Assembly (NCBI GenBank): GCA_025093555.1
Contig: JAIWNF010000052.1
Location: 245,540-309,539, forward strand
Source: Circinella umbellata
Lineage: Eukaryota > Mucoromycota > Mucoromycetes > Mucorales > Lichtheimiaceae
Direction of reading: 5' to 3'
DNA: 64,000 nucleotides
Part shown: positions 50,201-61,477 of the stretch, piece after piece
How positions within the stretch are numbered: position 1 is the first letter of the stretch
Layout: the number at the start of each line of letters is the position of its first letter
Notes under the pieces: generated by a model
Databases searched by the model: none
What the model was told of the DNA's origin: nothing
The model's input: only the letters and a program-made list of their open reading frames with translations
Position numbers and translations under genes: made by a program

Positions 50201-51008
50201 ATAGTCATCAAAGTGGGACTGAAACTGTTAAAATCAAAGATGTATTACGAAAAACAGAAACGGAAGTGAGCAAAACAGATTTGTCTGTATGGTTATCCAG
50301 TGAAATCAGTGAACAACTGCGCGTTGATCATATCCAAGCATCTGGAAAAGCGCGAAATAAGCATGATCTCAAAGGAAAAGATGTTGTTGAACCAGGTACG
50401 TTATATGTACATCATTCTTTATAGATTACATATTATTTTATAAGTTGATCTTTGTTAACAGTTTGGTATGTATAGTTCGACTAGATGATGTTCCGAAATA
50501 TAACGACGGTTTTGAACTCAAGAAAGATGACTTCGATGTACATATTATACATAATGAAAGTCGAGGTGGGAAAGATCGAACGAAAATGAAACATAAACAT
50601 AAAACAATGCTCATCGACAAAGGTAATATGTTTTTCCTTCCCTTCTTTTTTGTTATGTCCAAATATGAAACTTATATGTACACACAACTGTTAAAAAAAT
50701 GAAATATAGCCATTTACCATATTGCACCCATTATGGAAAGTTTAATGAAAGGAGACGTGCAAGTTATCGGATTTGATTTATCGAGAGACCTTACTAAGCG
50801 TATGAGTGAATGCCATACATGGCTCGATGAGCATAGCTTCCGAAAGCTACAAGATTTGGCTCCTATTGGACAAAAGGATACCCTTAATCGCGCACGAACA
50901 GTGCTTCAGAAAATGGTTGAACGCAAGCATAAAAGCGTGTGGCTCTACTCATATAAGGATGAATTTGCGATTCTATGTAATCTTCCTGGCAGCAGTAACT
51001 GTCTGTAA
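44217..51008 (+). CDS. GCN2: eIF2-alpha kinase GCN2
   Basis: Sensor of amino-acid starvation and stalled ribosomes; phosphorylates eIF2-alpha. About 17 exons from 44217 to the stop at 51008, giving roughly 1805 aa (somewhat longer than yeast Gcn2). Order: RWD domain ([29 protein letters not shown]), a charged coiled-coil, a pseudokinase (HRD-like position reads [13 protein letters not shown]), an active kinase ([41 protein letters not shown]), an HisRS-like domain ([44 protein letters not shown]) and the C-terminal anticodon-binding/dimerisation region. The kinase has the expected acidic insert (DEDEDEDVS). Intron 46708-46791 is exactly 84 nt and has no stop, so its retention would keep the frame. 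Intron 1 holds AC and GGGA microsatellites. Exon 46792-47724 is followed by an 18-nt exon. Confidence 0.95.
44361..44425. repeat. (AC)n(AG)n(GGGA)n microsatellite in GCN2 intron 1
   Basis: Composite simple repeat: ACACAC-type, then GAGA, then five or so AGGG units and GAGA. It is entirely intronic. Confidence 0.9.
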
Positions 51009-51302
51009 TATTATTTGTAATATATTATATTTTTTTTGGTTTGTATAATTATAGAAACAAATAATAAATACACATACATTTATACATAAACACATATGAA
51101 GTCCTAATATGATGCAAACATGAATTATAGTTTTACTGACAATGAAAATCTGTACAAAGTTGAATTGTTCATTGAAGTCAACCACACAATAAGAAAAAGG
51201 GATCTGCATATATACTATATTATGATGTTATATAATCTAATTTGTATTGTATTGTATTTATTACTTTATTAATTAGTAATTTGTGTATTCATATGTTAGT
51301 AA

Positions 51303-52901
51303 TCAATCTAAGTTGAGTAAGTAATATGCAGCTTGTACGGCACCAAAAATTAGCTATAAAATTATAAGAGTATCAGATCGTGGTATTGTAATAGTCACTG
51401 TTATTTATAATAAATATTAAACATTTACCGGTTGCCAGACTACTAGGTAACGGACACCATCTAGAATATTGAGATATAGTTGCTGTTGGGTATCCCATCT
51501 AATAATAATAATAATAATAATAATAATAGCATTCATTGAGCGATGATTCGTTACAGAGGAAATTTCAAAATATAAAATAGAAAACATACGGATTCTTCTT
51601 AAATTGTTTTAGATCCACCTTTTCCTTACTATATATAATACAGATGGTAATTTGTTATATATGAGGTACTAAAAAAATTAACTCCTATATTTGTAAAAAA
51701 GAAACATCATCCTTACCAATATGGGCAAATGTCTTTTTTACCAATTAAAACCCATCCTCGAATACACTTTTCATGGAACTTATGTTTACATGCCAACTGA
51801 TGAACCTCGTCATTTGTAAATGCTTGTTGATGAGGGTCCGCTGTCAATGTACCCGCTGAATTTGATGTTCCTTGTCCACAAACAGCACAGATATCATCTG
51901 TCAGATGCTTTCTTGGAAATCCCTCTTTTGAATAATATCCAATTGTTGATGCCATTCGATCGGTACATATTTCCACAAAATCACGTCCTAGTACGCTGTA
52001 CAAAATTCAATCCATGTGAGATGAGTTTCTGGTTTCCGTTATTTTTTCAGCTGACCTAATAATAATTTTATTTTTACCCAAAATACAGTCCATAACAAAG
52101 TAGAAGAACACCTGCTTGCATTAAACCTGGTTCTGCAGAAAATAATGAAGCTAATCCAAAGAAAACAAGAAGGATTAAACCATAACCGAGTACTCCAATA
52201 ACAAATGATCCATTATATACAACTGTATACCATTTATAGACCATTCTTGGTGTCATTGCTCCAAGAGGACTGTTGGATGCTTTATAGATGACTAAATTCC
52301 ACAACAATCGACATATACGTTAATATAGATACATCTTGAGGTAACCACGCATTCCGATTCAAATCTATAACAGTAGTATATTATCATTCCCTACCGAAAC
52401 CATTCACCAACGAAAAAAGACTCCATATAACAAGAAAACGGTACCATCCATCATGTATTCCAAAAAGTACAGGAAAAAAGTATAATCCGCTGAGACTAAC
52501 AGCTTGGTATGACCGATAATGTTTTTTTTTCCAATATAAAATCAAGAATTGTGAAGCAAATAGTGCAAACAGAAGAATAAATGCCATCAATTCATGTCGC
52601 TTTTCATGGCCTATAATTTTATAATGCCAGAAAATTATGAGATTAGCCTTCAATCCAAACTTTAACAATAGAATTCATATTCAATTCTACCTTGATGATC
52701 TATAAGATATTGTTGATGTTGCTGGTATCTATTGTTTTGCTGTTAGCGTTGTACTTTGTTGTACATATTAATCATATACTTCTTTGTATTGTTCCCTTAC
52801 TTTACTAATTGATCATCGTTAAGATATCCTATTTGTTCTTCCGTTAATTGGCCTTTATGCCATGCGGCATTAAACGTTGGATCATTATGAAATTCATTCA
52901 T
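51303..52901 (-). CDS. RNF121/RNF175-like RING E3 ubiquitin ligase, multi-pass membrane protein
   Basis: About 340 aa in nine exons on the minus strand (start ATG at 52901, stop at 51303). The N-terminus MNEFHNDPTFNAAWHKGQLT is followed by HEKRHELMAFILLFALFASQ and LYFFPVLFGIHDGWYRFLVI, then VIYKASNSPLGAMTPRMVYK and YGLILLVFFGLASLF, together giving about five membrane segments. Next comes the highly conserved VLGRDFVEICTDRMASTIGY, and a RING with CAVCG, then CKHKFHEKCIRGW and ICPYC. The C-terminal exons encode a further hydrophobic stretch (LIFGAVQAAYYLLNL). The family acts in Golgi/ER quality control, by established knowledge. An ATT microsatellite (51501-51528) lies in one intron. The gene converges on GCN2 with about 290 bp between stops. 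Confidence 0.88.
51501..51528. repeat. (AAT)9 microsatellite in an intron
   Basis: Trinucleotide repeat that ends one intron of the RNF121-like gene. On the minus strand it forms the polypyrimidine-like ATT tract right before the acceptor AG, so length changes could affect splicing. Confidence 0.85.
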
Positions 52902-53535
52902 CGAAAGTTGAAGCGAGACAAAGGAAACTAACAAACCATTTTGGCATTTTCAAGCTGGTGATTTATCGCTGAGTTTTTTTTTTACCAACTCAAGTGGTCT
53001 AGCCCCAACAATCAAGATCTGGATATACGAAATTGAGTATTTTAGGGTTTTACTGTATCGCTTACAGAAACTACACAATGCTGCTCTTTATTGAGTTATT
53101 ATTAAGCTAATGATATAATAGCTGTACGTACCCAATAATTATATATATATACACTCAGAGATGGGGATAAATTATGTGCTTATTTCTTTGACACGCTTGT
53201 ATAGAATTGATAAAAGGAAACTAGTCTGTGGTGGTTAACCTTCCTCCTTCTACTTGTACTAGTAGTTGTGGGGTGTGATATGCTTAGAAGCACTAGACGA
53301 TTGTACACAAATAAGCAAATAAACAATTGAACATTCCATAAAACGTGGTCAAATTAACTAAATTAGTCTCAGTGCATTGTATAAGTCTGATTAATCTTAT
53401 TGTTCTAGCAACTCGCTATTATTTATTGCGCGCAAATAATACATACACTCTAAATCTAACAAAGTAACCTTATTGTCATTTTCTTTATTTTTTTTAGATA
53501 GAATATCCAACAATTGGCTGCATGGGTTAATTAAA
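52902..53535. other. Short intergenic region
   Basis: Between the start of the RNF121-like gene and the stop of the Zn2Cys6 gene, both on the minus strand. It includes a TATATATATA run near 53142. No coding region is supported. Confidence 0.5.
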
Positions 53536-55983
53536 CTACAGACCACCTGATGTTTTCCTATTATATTTTTCCAAGCGACAATCCAGCTGTGTTATAGACG
53601 TCAGAAATATGTCATACAAGAGAGCAACGCCTGGGAGTGGGTATTGTTCATAAATATCCAATGAATATTTGTTGGAACCTTTTATATAGGATTCCAAACG
53701 TGTAGATGACATAGGAACTTGATGGTCGGTTGGCAAATGTCTGCTCACATCTTTAAAACAGTCATGCAACATAGTCCTAAGATCCAGCGGAAATTCTATG
53801 TTTGAACAGGATGTGAGTTTATCTAAGGCATACAGAACTTGTAATAACGCTTCAAATGACACTTTTGGAAAAGAAGAAAAGTTTTAAATGTTAGTCAAAT
53901 TAATATATTATATCAATATAATTTGTTTTATTCTATTTTGATACCTACAAGCAGGAATATCAGACTCCTCCGCTAGATTTGCTTTCATTACGTAAAGAAG
54001 AACTTTACAAGATGTGATTGCAAGGGAAGCTGCCCTTTCGCGGACAAGTCGTAAAACACCAAAAGCTGCTGAATCTTTCTGTAAACGAGGCTGTAAGATG
54101 GAAGATGTTACTACAGCCGTCGTCATATGCAAGGATGCAAACGGAAGCATATTTGTTGTCGAACCATGCTTTTCGATAAATTGATAGGCATTCGGTACGA
54201 AAGGATCATCACATAGACGATATTTTTCAGGAATGCTGGCATACCATTCGCGTACTACGGGTTCAAAGCGTAAAATGTCGTTCAAACGCAAACTGCTTGA
54301 TTTTCCATACACAAGACAGTTTATACGCCGCTATATATACATTTACAAACAAATTATAAATCAAAACACGTTACTTTGATCCAATCCATTGAAGACAGAT
54401 TTATAAAGTTATAAAACATGTAGAATATATTACCATGAGATTCATATGATAAGTAGAGCCTGCGAATCGGAAAACATGATTACATAAAGCTACATATTCT
54501 TTTGTTTTTTCAGGTTCGTCATCGAGGGTGGTCAGGTGTATACTTGCTGTGGCAGTGAAATCCACTTTATCCTCCAGTAACATATCGAATGTTTGGTTAT
54601 ATATCTCTAAATACAATCGATGACGTTGGTATATAACACGTTCAACAGTTTCCATTTTCTCCTTGATATAAAGTATATCCAAGTCTACACATATTAATAA
54701 TGCGATTGTAGCCAGGCGTCGTGCTTCAAAGCAGTCTATCACCATTTCCATCAAATATCGCTGTAGCAGCGTTGTTGTCATAACGGCCTTCAGTTTACAA
54801 GTGCTATCATCAAACATATCAAAAAGCAAACCTTTACATTGTGTGTAAAAATAATCCGCAAGATGTCGCTTTTCCATTGGTGTGTAATCCAAGTTACCTC
54901 GAACCGATACAACTGCATCGACACACACCGCCAGTGATAAAGCATCAGTAAGAGGGTTGTCCAAGTTTTCATAGTATTTTCGGAATGTTGGTGCATGGAT
55001 TAGACCTGTGATTTCGTTGTATGACGTTAAGTAATGATTGATAAGTTTATTTGCATGCTCTCCATAATCTAATATGGAATTATCATTATTTTCGAAGCCA
55101 ATAATATTAAATTTCTTGCGCGGTTTCCTAGAAGTGTTTCGTTGAATAAACCTTTTTGATCCCAGTGCAATGCTGATGGATGAGCTATCGAATTGGATCC
55201 ATTCTGTCTCAAATACTGCTGTGAAAGGAGAAAGGTATCGTAGTGCTGCCTGAGTATACATTTCCAATTCATCAATCGTCCGAATTGTTGAAAGAAGTCG
55301 CATATGACCATTCACTATAGTAAGTTGCCATTCTGGTTCTATAATGTTTGGATTATTCTTGATCATTCTCTTATCATTGCTTCTTTGTAGCTCCTCATCG
55401 TCATCTATACTGTATGTACTGGCAGAAGTATTGATGTCAGTCATCCCAGGACTAAGGCTGATGTTGATGCTACAAGGGCTACCGGTGCTGCTATTCCCGT
55501 TATTACTGGTAGTAGTCATAGCCGCTGAAAAAGTTATTATTCGGTCATCATTACCCGTAGGGCAAGTTGTATACTGTGGTGAAAAATCGTCAGGTTCCTG
55601 TTCGAATATTGAAGGAGGAAAAGTTTGAATAGTTGTACGTATAAATGATTGCATTTGTTCCATCTCAGCTTCCATCTTCTTCATATCACCCCACCAATTT
55701 TGTACATCTTGGTTGCCATCCTGAGAAGCTGGTTCTCCATGCTCAGTTCCCTCGTAAATATCAATAGAAATACATTCTGTATTATTTGTTACGCAGCGAT
55801 CGCAAATGTCAGAGTGTTTAAGCCAAACACACTTTTTCCTAAGAATTCTGCAAGCTAAGTAGTAATAATAGCTTTGGTCGATCCGAAATCCAGTAACAAA
55901 AAATGTTCATGCCTTTTTTATTTTTTATTTTTATTTTTTAAAGAAAAAGTTGTTGTACCTGAACAAGGTCTTTCATTCCTCAT
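53536..55983 (-). CDS. Zn2Cys6 fungal-type transcription factor
   Basis: Nuclear DNA-binding regulator. Minus-strand exons: 55983-55959, 55854-54434, 54330-53949, 53861-53536; 718 codons (717 aa). The binuclear zinc cluster starts at residue 7: C-S-A-C-RILRKK-C, eight residues, C-DR-C, six residues, C. All six Cys are present with spacing 2-6-8-2-6, and the cluster is split by intron 1. A short Glu/Met-rich helix (MKKMEAEMEQMQSFI) follows, then Ser/Thr/Asn-rich sequence and a large helical middle domain (LINHYLTSYNEITGLIHAPT, MEKRHLADYFYTQCKGLLFDM) of the fungal_trans type. The last donor was placed at GTAGGT (53948) because the neighbouring GTATCA donor would give a stop. The gene is transcribed divergently from the alpha-galactosidase gene, 595 bp away. 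The target is unknown. Confidence 0.88.
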
Positions 55984-56578
55984 GGTGAAAAAAGGTGCTT
56001 TTGATAAACAATAAATAATTGAGCAGGATAAATTATATTATGGCAGTATCCAGCCAAATTTAGTATTTTGTGTGTGATCACGAGGGGACCTTGAATTTTC
56101 TTTTCAGACTCAAGCAAATGGTATACTGTAGTGATTTAATAGAAGGCCTGCAGCATGTTTATTAACGTTTAAAACAACGGGGCTTGTCCCTATTTATGGT
56201 ACTCGTCTTATGATATTCAAGTGTGTGAATATTTGTATGCACGTATAAATATGTTTATGTTTCAATCTATTAGGAAGTAGACAATACAAGAGAGTATTGT
56301 AAGGAAGCCATTTCATCACCAAGGTTATTGGGAATAGTGAAGTATCATGTATTTCTCTAGTGTAAAAGTTAAACAATGAAAAGTAAATACAAGATGTAGC
56401 AACCAAAGGAATCCATGGCTTGGGATTTATGATGCAAAACTGAAGAGTTTGCTATAATCAGCGGGAAATAAATAAACCTTTTGCTGGATTTTCTCAAGTT
56501 TCTGTTTTTTTATGTGTGTGAGAGAAGCGTGTATCACTACTTCTTTCTCTTGAATTTTTTTTTCTCTTTTCTCGTAAA
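55984..56578. promoter_or_regulatory. Divergent promoter between Zn2Cys6 factor and alpha-galactosidase
   Basis: A 595-bp spacer between two head-to-head start codons. It contains a CT-rich leader just before the galactosidase ATG (56530-56578). I see no unambiguous CGG-N-CCG Zn2Cys6 site; a CGG occurs near 56176 (AACGGGGCTTGTCCC), which is an imperfect inverted repeat (GGGnnnnGTCCC-like). Regulatory linkage is inference from arrangement only. Confidence 0.4.
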
Positions 56579-59096
56579 ATGACTTTAGCTCCAGCTACAT
56601 TTAATACAGCAGTTGCTCGTGTCAACATTTCGTATAAATTTAGAAATGGACCTGAACATATTATTGAACTCAAGGATATTGTTTTGAGGTCAGGGCAACC
56701 GTTCACAAACGACGCGGTACAAATCAATACAGAAGTTACACCCGCAAACGACAAATCAAGTCAAATTTTGAATATTCGTATTAAAGCGCTAAAAGCCTTG
56801 GAGCTCAGACACTTTGAGTCCAAGTATTTGGTGGAACTTGCTGGCCAGCGAATGCTTGCAAATGGTTTTCAAAGCTGGAGTCAAGCTCGTGAACTCGACG
56901 CAGAAGACAAAATTCCAGCTATTCGTTCCACTGTCGCGAAACTGACACAATACAATCTTCAAGGGTAAGTAATTTTTTTGGTTATAATTTGTTTTATTTA
57001 TTAACTTTTAATATATATTCAAACGTTATAGAGACTATGATTTTTTTGAACACTCTGGTGAAAAGGGACATATCCATTCTAGCAGTTATACACATTTTCG
57101 CGATGTGAAGAATACTATTAGTTTCTTTGGTTCTCTTTCTGAGCAGTTTGGGTATACTTATTTTAAAGCCGATTTTAATAATAATACCATGAGCATCTAC
57201 AAGGACGTCTTGGGTAAGCATTTGGACCAAGGTCAAACAATCGAACTTGTCAAAGTCTTGCTCGCTCAAGGTCAAGATGCAGAACGTGAGATTTGGGATA
57301 CTTATGCATCATACTTTCCTGATCGTCGTTCGCTTAAAGGAGATATGCACCGAGCAAGACATGTCAACGGTTGGACGTCCTGGTACAACTATTATGGTGA
57401 TGTCAGCGAAGAAATCGTGCTTTCAAATCTGAAAGCTCTTCAAGACCACAAATACCCCATTAACATATTTCAAATCGATGATGGTTTTCAGACAGCTATT
57501 GGTGATTGGCTTTCCATTAACGACAAATTTCCTAGTGGATTAAAATACGTCGCTGAGAAGATTACCAGTGCAGGATTTACGGCCGGTCTGTGGCTCGCTC
57601 CTTATGCTGTGGGCTTCACAAGTGATTTGGCTGCCAAGCATCCAGACTGGTTAGTACAAGATCCAGAAACAATGAAGCCTGTTGTTGCTGGACCCAACTG
57701 GGGAGGTTTCTATGCACTGGATATGTACAATACTGATGCTCGTGCTTATCTTAAAAAGGTATTTGACACAGTACTTCGTGAATGGGGCTTTGGCATGGTG
57801 AAGCTTGATTTCTTGTTCGCTGCAGCAATGATACCCCGTCTGGGTAATGAACTATTTTTTTAACGTATAGTAAATTATACATGTCTTTCATTCACAAACA
57901 CTAAACATTCATTTAACCAATTCAATTTCATAGGTAAATCGCGTGGAGAAATAATGTGGGACGCCATGGAATTTGTCCGTGATCTGACTGGCTCAGATAA
58001 GTTGCTACTTGGCTGTGGTGTACCTTTAGCTTGTGCTTGGAGAAGTGCTGACTATTGTCGCGTTGGTTCTGATGTGGCACCTTGGTGGGAAGGTATGTAC
58101 GCGCTAATGAAGAAAAAGTATAACGCGCAAAAGCAAATGGTTTCAAAAATGAGATAAGACATTACACTTTAGCTAACGAATAAACTATACTGGTCTATAG
58201 ATAAGAAATTGAAGTATTTACACGTACGTGAACGCGTGTCAACTGCAAATTCATTAGTTTCTACGTTGAGCCGCTGGGTCATGTCGGATAGAATGTTTGG
58301 TAACGATCCGGACGTCATGATTCTACGAGATAACAAGAATAAGCTTAACCCTGAAGAACGTTATACCCTCTGTGTTCTTAATAATATTCTTGGTGCTCTT
58401 GTATTCAGCTCGGATAATGTAAGCGAGTACGGTCAGGACGAGCATCTTCTTTATTCTGCAACGTTCCCGAAAGTTATTGCTCTCGTCGATAGTGTAATCG
58501 AGTTTCGACCTAATGTCTTTGTGGTCAAATTCAAGGCAAACAATCTCGGTGGTGCTGCTAGAGAATATACTACATATGCTAATCTTTCCGGTGATGATCA
58601 AACAATCTACTTACCAGCATCGTCGTCATCGACCCATCTACTTTTTGTTACAGATAACGAAATGCATATGACGCCCCAATTTTCGTTTTCATCTTGGTTC
58701 TCTAAACAAGAGCCTTTATTCTATCATCCATCATCCACGGTTACTATTAAAAGCCACGAAACCAAAACATTCATGCATATTCCACCAGAAGATCCAGAGA
58801 AGGTTATGTTTCTGGGTTCCACTAGCCACATTGTTCCAGGTGCAGAAGTGAAGAATATTTCTGCGGATATAAAAACAGAAAACATCAAGCTCGAGCTACA
58901 CCAAGATAATGCACGTATTCACAAGGTTTATCTAGGAGTCGGACAATACTTATATTCGAATAAATCCACACCTCCACCCTCTTGCACTATCAATGGCGAT
59001 CAAATCAAGTTTGAGTATTTCCTCGTGAAAGGGTCAGGAGAAGGAAAAGAACCAAGCTTCGTTCGTACTGCCGTCTTTACTGATGAGAAAAAATAA
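56579..59096 (+). CDS. GH36-family alpha-galactosidase, intracellular type
   Basis: Cleaves terminal alpha-1,6-galactose from melibiose/raffinose-type sugars (family knowledge; raffinose-synthase-like enzymes share the fold). Exons: 56579-56964, 57032-57843, 57934-58092, 58201-59096; 751 codons (750 aa). The (beta/alpha)8 domain shows GWTSWYNYYGDVSEEIVLSN, FQIDDGFQTAIGDW, the nucleophile Asp in MVKLDFLFA (about residue 388) and the acid/base Asp in YCRVGSDVAPWW (about 444). An N-terminal beta-sandwich domain (ANGFQSWSQARELD) precedes it. There is no signal peptide, so it is predicted cytosolic and would depend on sugar import. The divergent Zn2Cys6 gene is a candidate regulator. Confidence 0.88.
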
Positions 59097-59530
59097 TGGA
59101 TTATTCTAATACACTGCCCCTTTTTTAGCCGTTTTATAACGGATGTTGAAAAGCGTCTTTAGGATTCGTCTGGTCATGTGTATCAAACTTTATATTTTTA
59201 TTTTTCATTTACAATATAATAAAGGCTTCAAAAAGGGCTTCGTGAAGCTGAAGGACGGGTCTGGTTCAAACTTAATATTTTATTTAATTGTTCTGATAGA
59301 TATATATATATATAAACATTAATGACTCCAAAAGACATGGCGCATTTCTCATATTTGCCAAAGTGGGGTATGATAAAAAAGAGAAATTCCCCGTATGTTA
59401 GAACGGGAAAATGAAGTATAAAGTAGGGAAGACTATTTGAGAGGGGGGTGGTGCTAGAAAGTAGATGAAAGAAAAGGATTTTGCACAGAAAAATCCCAAA
59501 TATGGAAAGAGCTAGAAAAAATCAGTTTTA
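59097..59530. other. 3' flank of the galactosidase gene
   Basis: AT-rich non-coding sequence with a TATATATATA stretch near 59301. No gene is supported. Confidence 0.5.
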
Positions 59531-60230
59531 TGAGGCTTCCGTGTAGCACAATAGCAATTTGATAAAATAAAATAAATGTCATTATCTCAACTGCAAATAT
59601 GAACTGGTGTATCGTTTGGATAAGTTGAGCAATGGTTTTATATTAAGGAGAGGAAAAAAAGAAGAAATTATATTCAGTGAAAGTATGGGTAGTAAAAAGG
59701 AGCAACATAAAATTATGAGAAGATATCACAGAATCGTCAAACATAACAGAAAATACTGTACAGCATAACCAAGTACAATACTATAATATATAATTTATTG
59801 TTTTGAAAAAATATAACGCAAACAACAATTTTTCTATTGCCAAAGTAACTGTATCTTTGGTATTGTCGACTGGATATTCAATAGGTTACACTATTGTAAG
59901 TACTTCACCCGTCGAGATGCTTTACCTATTAACACGATCTTTTTTACTCTATTTAATAAAAATATATGCTTACACGGAATATCATAGTGAATAATAGCAT
60001 AATAAATATGTGTAATATTAGATTATCATAATATATAGCTATATTCATTATCTCCTTTTCTCTGTATCTGCTAGTAAGCTCAAAAGTCTTTCTATCAACT
60101 TTTCTTCCTCTCGTTAATATAAAACCATTGCCCAACTTATCCAAACGATATACTAGTTCATATTTGCAGTTGAGATAACCACATATATTTTATTTTATTC
60201 AAATTGCTATTGTGCTACACGGAAGCCTCA
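59531..60230. mobile_element. 700-bp element with long (about 130 bp) inverted repeats, non-autonomous
   Basis: The left arm (59531 to about 59660, beginning TGAGGCTTCCGTGTAGCAC) reappears inverted as the right arm (about 60101-60230, ending CACGGAAGCCTCA). The arms share long identical blocks, for example GTGTAGCACAATAGCAATTT, TATCTCAACTGCAAATATGA and TATCGTTTGGATAAGTTG, with scattered substitutions and small indels. The roughly 440-bp interior has only short frames, so the element codes for no transposase. This fits a foldback or MITE-like DNA transposon. No clear target-site duplication is visible at the arm ends, and similarity may continue a few bases beyond them (AAATCAGT / AAATCGGT). 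Confidence 0.85.
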
Positions 60231-60833
60231 CCGATTTCGTCTTTGAATATATATCAGCTTAAATCTGAATGTTGAATCGTTTATATAATTACTCAAGTTC
60301 ATGAAAGGAATCACAACTTTGATAAGAAAGCATATACAAAACGTGCATTGTACACTATTCAAACATATTCTATCTATATTAAACTTGGGATTATTAAATC
60401 ATTAGCCTAATTACTAAATAATGTTGTATCAGAAGTAGCACACGTGTCTAAGTCAATCCTTTTAAGCATAAAAACACGCGTCTTTTTTTTTTACTTCCCA
60501 ATCAATCAAAAGAACTGATTAAACTAATTGTAGATTAAAAGGAAATGTTAATTATTATCATTACCATTATTAAGAGTAAATCATTCACTTTATAATTATG
60601 AAGAAGTGAATCAATTTTTTTTTCTTTATTACTATTATATATCAAATTTTATTTTTACAAAATTCACAAGTTGTGATTCACAAATTGTTGGTCGTTCCTG
60701 GAACAATCTCAGTTGCCTCTGCTCCAGCTTCCAATGTGGTAAATACTCTCACGAGCCGCGCTTTATTTTTCATATAAATATAATAATAATTTTCTAATCT
60801 CTTTCTTCCTTATATCTTTCAAAGCCGCGCATC
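60231..60833. other. AT-rich spacer, possibly containing the 5' exon of the gag-like remnant
   Basis: Mostly non-coding. Around 60685-60735 one frame reads VVPGTISVASAPASNV and is followed by GTAAATAC, and an acceptor TTTCAAAG lies at about 60823. Joining them would run in frame into the gag-like ORF. This upstream exon is tentative. Confidence 0.35.
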
Positions 60834-61477
60834 GTGGGAAATATTATGAGTGATATCACTAACAATAAATCAGAACGATTTGTTACTGCAGCAAAAGTGC
60901 TTGCAATCTTTAAAAGACTACAAATTGAAGAACGAACAAGAAAAGAAGAAGAACGAGATGGTTCAGAACTACCATTGGAAATATCAGAGTATTTGGATAG
61001 CACGCCAACATATGAACTCAAAGAAGAATTTACAAGATTCAAAAAACAAGTTGCCAAGTACAAGAATGATAGCTGGAACAAACAACATCAAATCAACAAG
61101 GAACTTATTCCTGAACCCAAGAAGTGGAAGACTGACACACACCAAATTATTAACACAATATACAAGCACTCTGAGAACACCAGAGTCCAAGCAAGAGCAA
61201 CAACAGAGATATATGAACAACTTACTTACAAGACAAGATTCAATTCACCAATCCTGGAGATAAAGAAATATTTGATGGAACCATTAACCAAGCTGCTAAA
61301 CTTGCAACATTCAGGTTCGGACAAGCAAAATTTCAAGACAATGATGCTAGAGAATATGCAGCAAAAGCACTGCGGCTACCAGCAAGTATGCATACCAAAC
61401 AGAAATCCAATGAAGACGAAAAAACCGACAATACATTTAATGAAGAATTCATGGCAGAATTATATATGGTGCATACA
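60834..61477 (+). pseudogene. Frameshifted, truncated gag-like/retroelement-associated ORF fragment (tentative)
   Basis: One frame runs from about 60834 with MGNIMSDITNNKSERFVTAA and an acidic/basic helical region. Near 61258 the likely reading switches by one base into DKEIFDGTINQAAKLATFRF, FGQAKFQDNDAREYAAKALR and LPASMHTKQ. The motif of alternating Ala/Arg helices ending in KALRLP resembles ORFs that recur in transposable elements of early-diverging fungi. I associate it with retroelement gag-like proteins, without certainty. The frame stops making sense at 61478, exactly where the terminal repeat of the DDE transposon begins, so the gene was interrupted by that insertion. Confidence 0.5.

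Noticed and set aside
54790..55311. Minus-strand short frames within the Zn2Cys6 gene
   Set aside because: Out-of-frame shadows of the long exon 55854-54434.
60850..61263. Overlapping 137-aa Gln/Lys/Asn-rich frame
   Set aside because: Shadow of the gag-like frame one base away; it starts inside it and has low-complexity composition.
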